This document shows positions 5,343 through 6,702 of a stretch of 6,702 nucleotides of DNA, piece by piece (the first letter of the stretch is position 1; each line of letters opens with the position of its first letter). Below the pieces are notes generated by a model. That model made no database searches and was not told the origin of the DNA. It saw only the letters and a program-made list of their open reading frames with translations. Position numbers and translations under genes: made by a program. The stretch comes from DASXMX01 sp036794395. Its GTDB lineage: Bacteria; Planctomycetota; Phycisphaerae; Tepidisphaerales; Tepidisphaeraceae. The DNA is taken from assembly GCA_036794395.1 (NCBI GenBank), contig DAIRGS010000374.1, positions 1 through 6,702 on the forward strand. The letters are read 5' to 3'.

Positions 5343-6476
5343 TCAGTAAACCAAACGCAAATGTTGTTGCTCCTTTGTGGTGGACGCATAGGGGCTGGAA
5401 CGCCACGCGACCAGCCCGAGTGCCCATTCGTGCCGTTCACGGAGCTCGTCAACCCGCACGGCGGTGAGTTGAGCAGCCTGCTCCAAAGTGAGGCGCTGTT
5501 CGAGTAGCGCCGAATCCAACAGCCGCTCGAAACGCACGGCCCGGTCTTCAGCGACGTAGCCCGGTTCGTTTTCGCGCCAGCCACGACGGCTGATTTCAAT
5601 CCAGATGCGTTTAGCTAACGGCTCCGATAAGTGCCCGGACTCCCTACCACGGAATATCATTGCCGCGACGCTAATCCCAAACCGCTCCTTGAACTGCACC
5701 AGGCTGACCATTGATTTGTTCTTGAACGCCTCCTTGAGCATCTCGTCGGTAAGCAGCAGATGTGAGGCAAACTCGAACGCTCGCTTTTCGTTCGGACCTT
5801 CGTTGTCGATATCGCTGGAGTCGCAATCGCCAGCCAAGATGTGTCCGATCTCGTGCGGGGCATTGAGCCGCGCACGGTCGCTACTTACGGTTGAGTTGAG
5901 TACGACAGTGTATTCGTCACCGGCGGACGCGGCAAAACCGTCAAGTGCCACGTCCGTTGGCAATTCGATCGCCCGCACCCCCAGCCGTTCTAACAACTCG
6001 GCGACGCTCGGGATCTTCTGATCGGCGTTTAACCCTAGGTGATTACGCAGCCGCTTCGCCGCAACCTTACCGCTCTCGCCCACCTCAAACATGAAATTGG
6101 AAAGGTCTGCTCTTAGCGGTTGTCCAAGTGTCGCCTCCATCGCTCGATAGGCCTCGAGCCATTTGATGGCCTGCGCTTCGTAGCGGGCAAGTTCAGCCTG
6201 CGTGACACGGGATTTACGGTTGCGGTAGCGGATATTGCGTAGCGTAAGAGACTTGGATAGAAACCAGTTGATCGGCCGGTCGTAGAGGGCCGCCAGCGCG
6301 GCCAATACGTCCATTGTTGGTTGGCTGCGTACGGATTCATAATTGGCGATTGTCGCGTGAGAGACCTTCACCCTTGGAAATAGGCGATCGGCGACAACGC
6401 GGGTAGAAAATCCCATCGCCAAACGTGCCTGTTTCAACTTTTCCGCAAGATGGTCAACTTGAATTATTCCACTCAT
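5343..6476 (-). CDS. XRE-HTH / ImmA-IrrE metallopeptidase regulator (COG2856 type)
   Basis: This 377-residue fusion has an N-terminal XRE-type helix-turn-helix (about 8-75: LAEKLKQARLAMGFS, then SHATIANYES, then the family's closing PINWFL). A linker follows, and then an ImmA/IrrE-type zinc peptidase domain (about 140-290). The zinc motif HEIGH is at 208-212, in NAPHEIGHILAGD. The third ligand is probably Glu230, in NEKRAFEFASHLLL, matching the usual E..A..FA..LL pattern. The rest (about 290-377) is helical. In this family the peptidase typically cleaves a repressor or partner protein, and the HTH binds nearby promoters. ATG at 6476 has no Shine-Dalgarno: the space is filled by a 16-bp palindrome, so autoregulation is likely. 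It is first in a reverse operon with the 172-residue gene. It could be a stress or mobile-element switch, or half of a toxin-antitoxin-like defence pair. Confidence 0.85.
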   Translation of the reverse strand: MSGIIQVDHLAEKLKQARLAMGFSTRVVADRLFPRVKVSHATIANYESVRSQPTMDVLAALAALYDRPINWFLSKSLTLRNIRYRNRKSRVTQAELARYEAQAIKWLEAYRAMEATLGQPLRADLSNFMFEVGESGKVAAKRLRNHLGLNADQKIPSVAELLERLGVRAIELPTDVALDGFAASAGDEYTVVLNSTVSSDRARLNAPHEIGHILAGDCDSSDIDNEGPNEKRAFEFASHLLLTDEMLKEAFKNKSMVSLVQFKERFGISVAAMIFRGRESGHLSEPLAKRIWIEISRRGWRENEPGYVAEDRAVRFERLLDSALLEQRLTLEQAAQLTAVRVDELRERHEWALGLVAWRSSPYASTTKEQQHLRLVY

Positions 6477-6492
6477 GTAAAATTCATTTTAC
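6477..6492. promoter_or_regulatory. Perfect palindromic operator at the XRE/ImmA start codon
   Basis: GTAAAATTCATTTTAC has perfect 7-bp arms (GTAAAAT / ATTTTAC) around a 2-base centre and directly abuts the ATG at 6476. Dyad symmetry of this size next to an XRE gene is typical of an autoregulatory operator. It also contains the best -10 candidate of the gene. Confidence 0.65.
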
Positions 6493-6512
6493 AGATTCTT
6501 CCAAAAAATCAA
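6486..6512 (-). promoter_or_regulatory. Candidate promoter of the XRE/ImmA operon, near-leaderless
   Basis: On the minus strand TTGATT (6512-6507) and TAAAAT (6491-6486, five of six matches) are 15 bases apart, a short spacing. Initiation about seven bases later would fall within a few bases of the ATG at 6476, giving an almost leaderless transcript. This agrees with the missing Shine-Dalgarno. The -10 lies inside the palindrome, so a bound repressor would block polymerase. Confidence 0.35.
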
Positions 6513-6610
6513 TGAACTTTTACATAGGTGTTTCAGATTTACTCATGCGCAATGCCGGCCGCAAAACCCCAACCCCACCAATTCCAAGCAATAATCCGAT
6601 AACTAAACCG

Positions 6611-6645
6611 CCCCCTTCAAACCCCGCCCCGCCTCCCCGTCCCCC
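6611..6645 (-). other. Potential G-quadruplex motif upstream of the XRE/ImmA gene
   Basis: On the minus strand five G-runs of 5, 4, 4, 4 and 5 bases are separated by loops of 2, 4, 1 and 6 bases. This is a strong canonical motif on the coding strand of the reverse operon, about 135 bases ahead of its start codon. Confidence 0.5.
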
Positions 6646-6657
6646 GTTGCCAACTAT

Positions 6658-6675
6658 CCATTGTCAATTGTCCAT
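6658..6675. repeat. Short CCATTGTC / AATTGTCC repeat
   Basis: The stretch CCATTGTCAATTGTCCAT contains ATTGTC twice, seven bases apart, around a CAATTG palindrome. It resembles short intergenic repeats found in several copies in some GC-rich genomes. Only one copy is visible in this window, so its repeat nature is a guess. Confidence 0.3.
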
Positions 6676-6702
6676 TCGTACCCCCGGCGTCCCACCCAAT
6701 CC

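Larger units (their letters stand above)
6493..6702. other. C-rich intergenic DNA upstream of the XRE/ImmA gene
   Basis: I see no gene in this stretch. It begins AT-rich, with TTTAC half-sites at 6519-6523 and 6538-6542, and then becomes strongly C-rich on the plus strand (6550-6645). It ends with a short CAATTG-centred repeat. It runs to the edge of the window, so a gene start beyond it cannot be judged. Confidence 0.5.

Noticed and set aside
5605..6021. Forward open frame of 138 residues antisense to the ImmA/IrrE domain
   Set aside because: It is Ser/Asn-rich and mirrors the region encoding HEIGH, whose conserved motifs show the reverse strand is coding.
1..6702. CRISPR array, tRNA, rRNA or insertion sequence
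   Set aside because: No regularly spaced repeats, no tRNA-like cloverleaf sequence, no rRNA signature and no transposase motifs or paired terminal inverted repeats were seen by eye.

Overview
The window looks like an accessory stretch of a GC-rich bacterial chromosome that carries several small defence-type or stress-type modules. There is no rRNA, tRNA or housekeeping gene to fix the taxonomy. The GC-rich, pyrimidine-biased DUF433/PIN-like pair and the C-rich intergenic DNA with a short CAATTG repeat at the right end would fit an environmental Verrucomicrobiota- or Planctomycetota-like genome, but this is only a weak impression.

Layout from left to right. (1) A small reverse-strand gene (8-244) encodes a short protein with a hydrophobic N-terminus. 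(2) A forward type II toxin-antitoxin operon follows: a MerR-like HTH plus DUF433 antitoxin (343-1041) and a VapC45-type PIN-like toxin (1038-1403), overlapping at GTGA. (3) A gap of about 325 bases (1404-1728) holds a G-quadruplex-type run and a promoter-like TATAAT. (4) A forward two-gene operon carries a 665-residue P-loop GTPase with a long insertion in its G domain (1729-3726) and, 9 bases later, a 269-residue protein with an HsdR-N-type PD-(D/E)XK nuclease domain (3736-4545). (5) A convergent gap (4546-4712) follows. (6) A reverse-strand pair consists of an XRE-HTH/ImmA-IrrE metallopeptidase fusion (6476-5343) and, downstream, an unrecognised 172-residue protein (5231-4713). (7) About 225 bases of upstream DNA hold a perfect 16-bp palindrome touching the start codon, phased half-sites, a second G-quadruplex-type run and a short repeat.

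The most interesting element is the GTPase-nuclease operon. It couples a large GTPase to a free-standing restriction-type nuclease domain. That is the same logic as McrBC, in which a GTP-driven motor works with a PD-(D/E)XK partner, but the GTPase here is of the TRAFAC/dynamin-like kind rather than AAA+. No methyltransferase, helicase or specificity subunit is present. I infer a candidate anti-phage or anti-plasmid system. The neighbouring toxin-antitoxin and XRE/ImmA modules are typical of defence islands and strengthen that reading without proving it. The difference in base composition between the toxin-antitoxin operon and the GTPase operon suggests the modules arrived separately.
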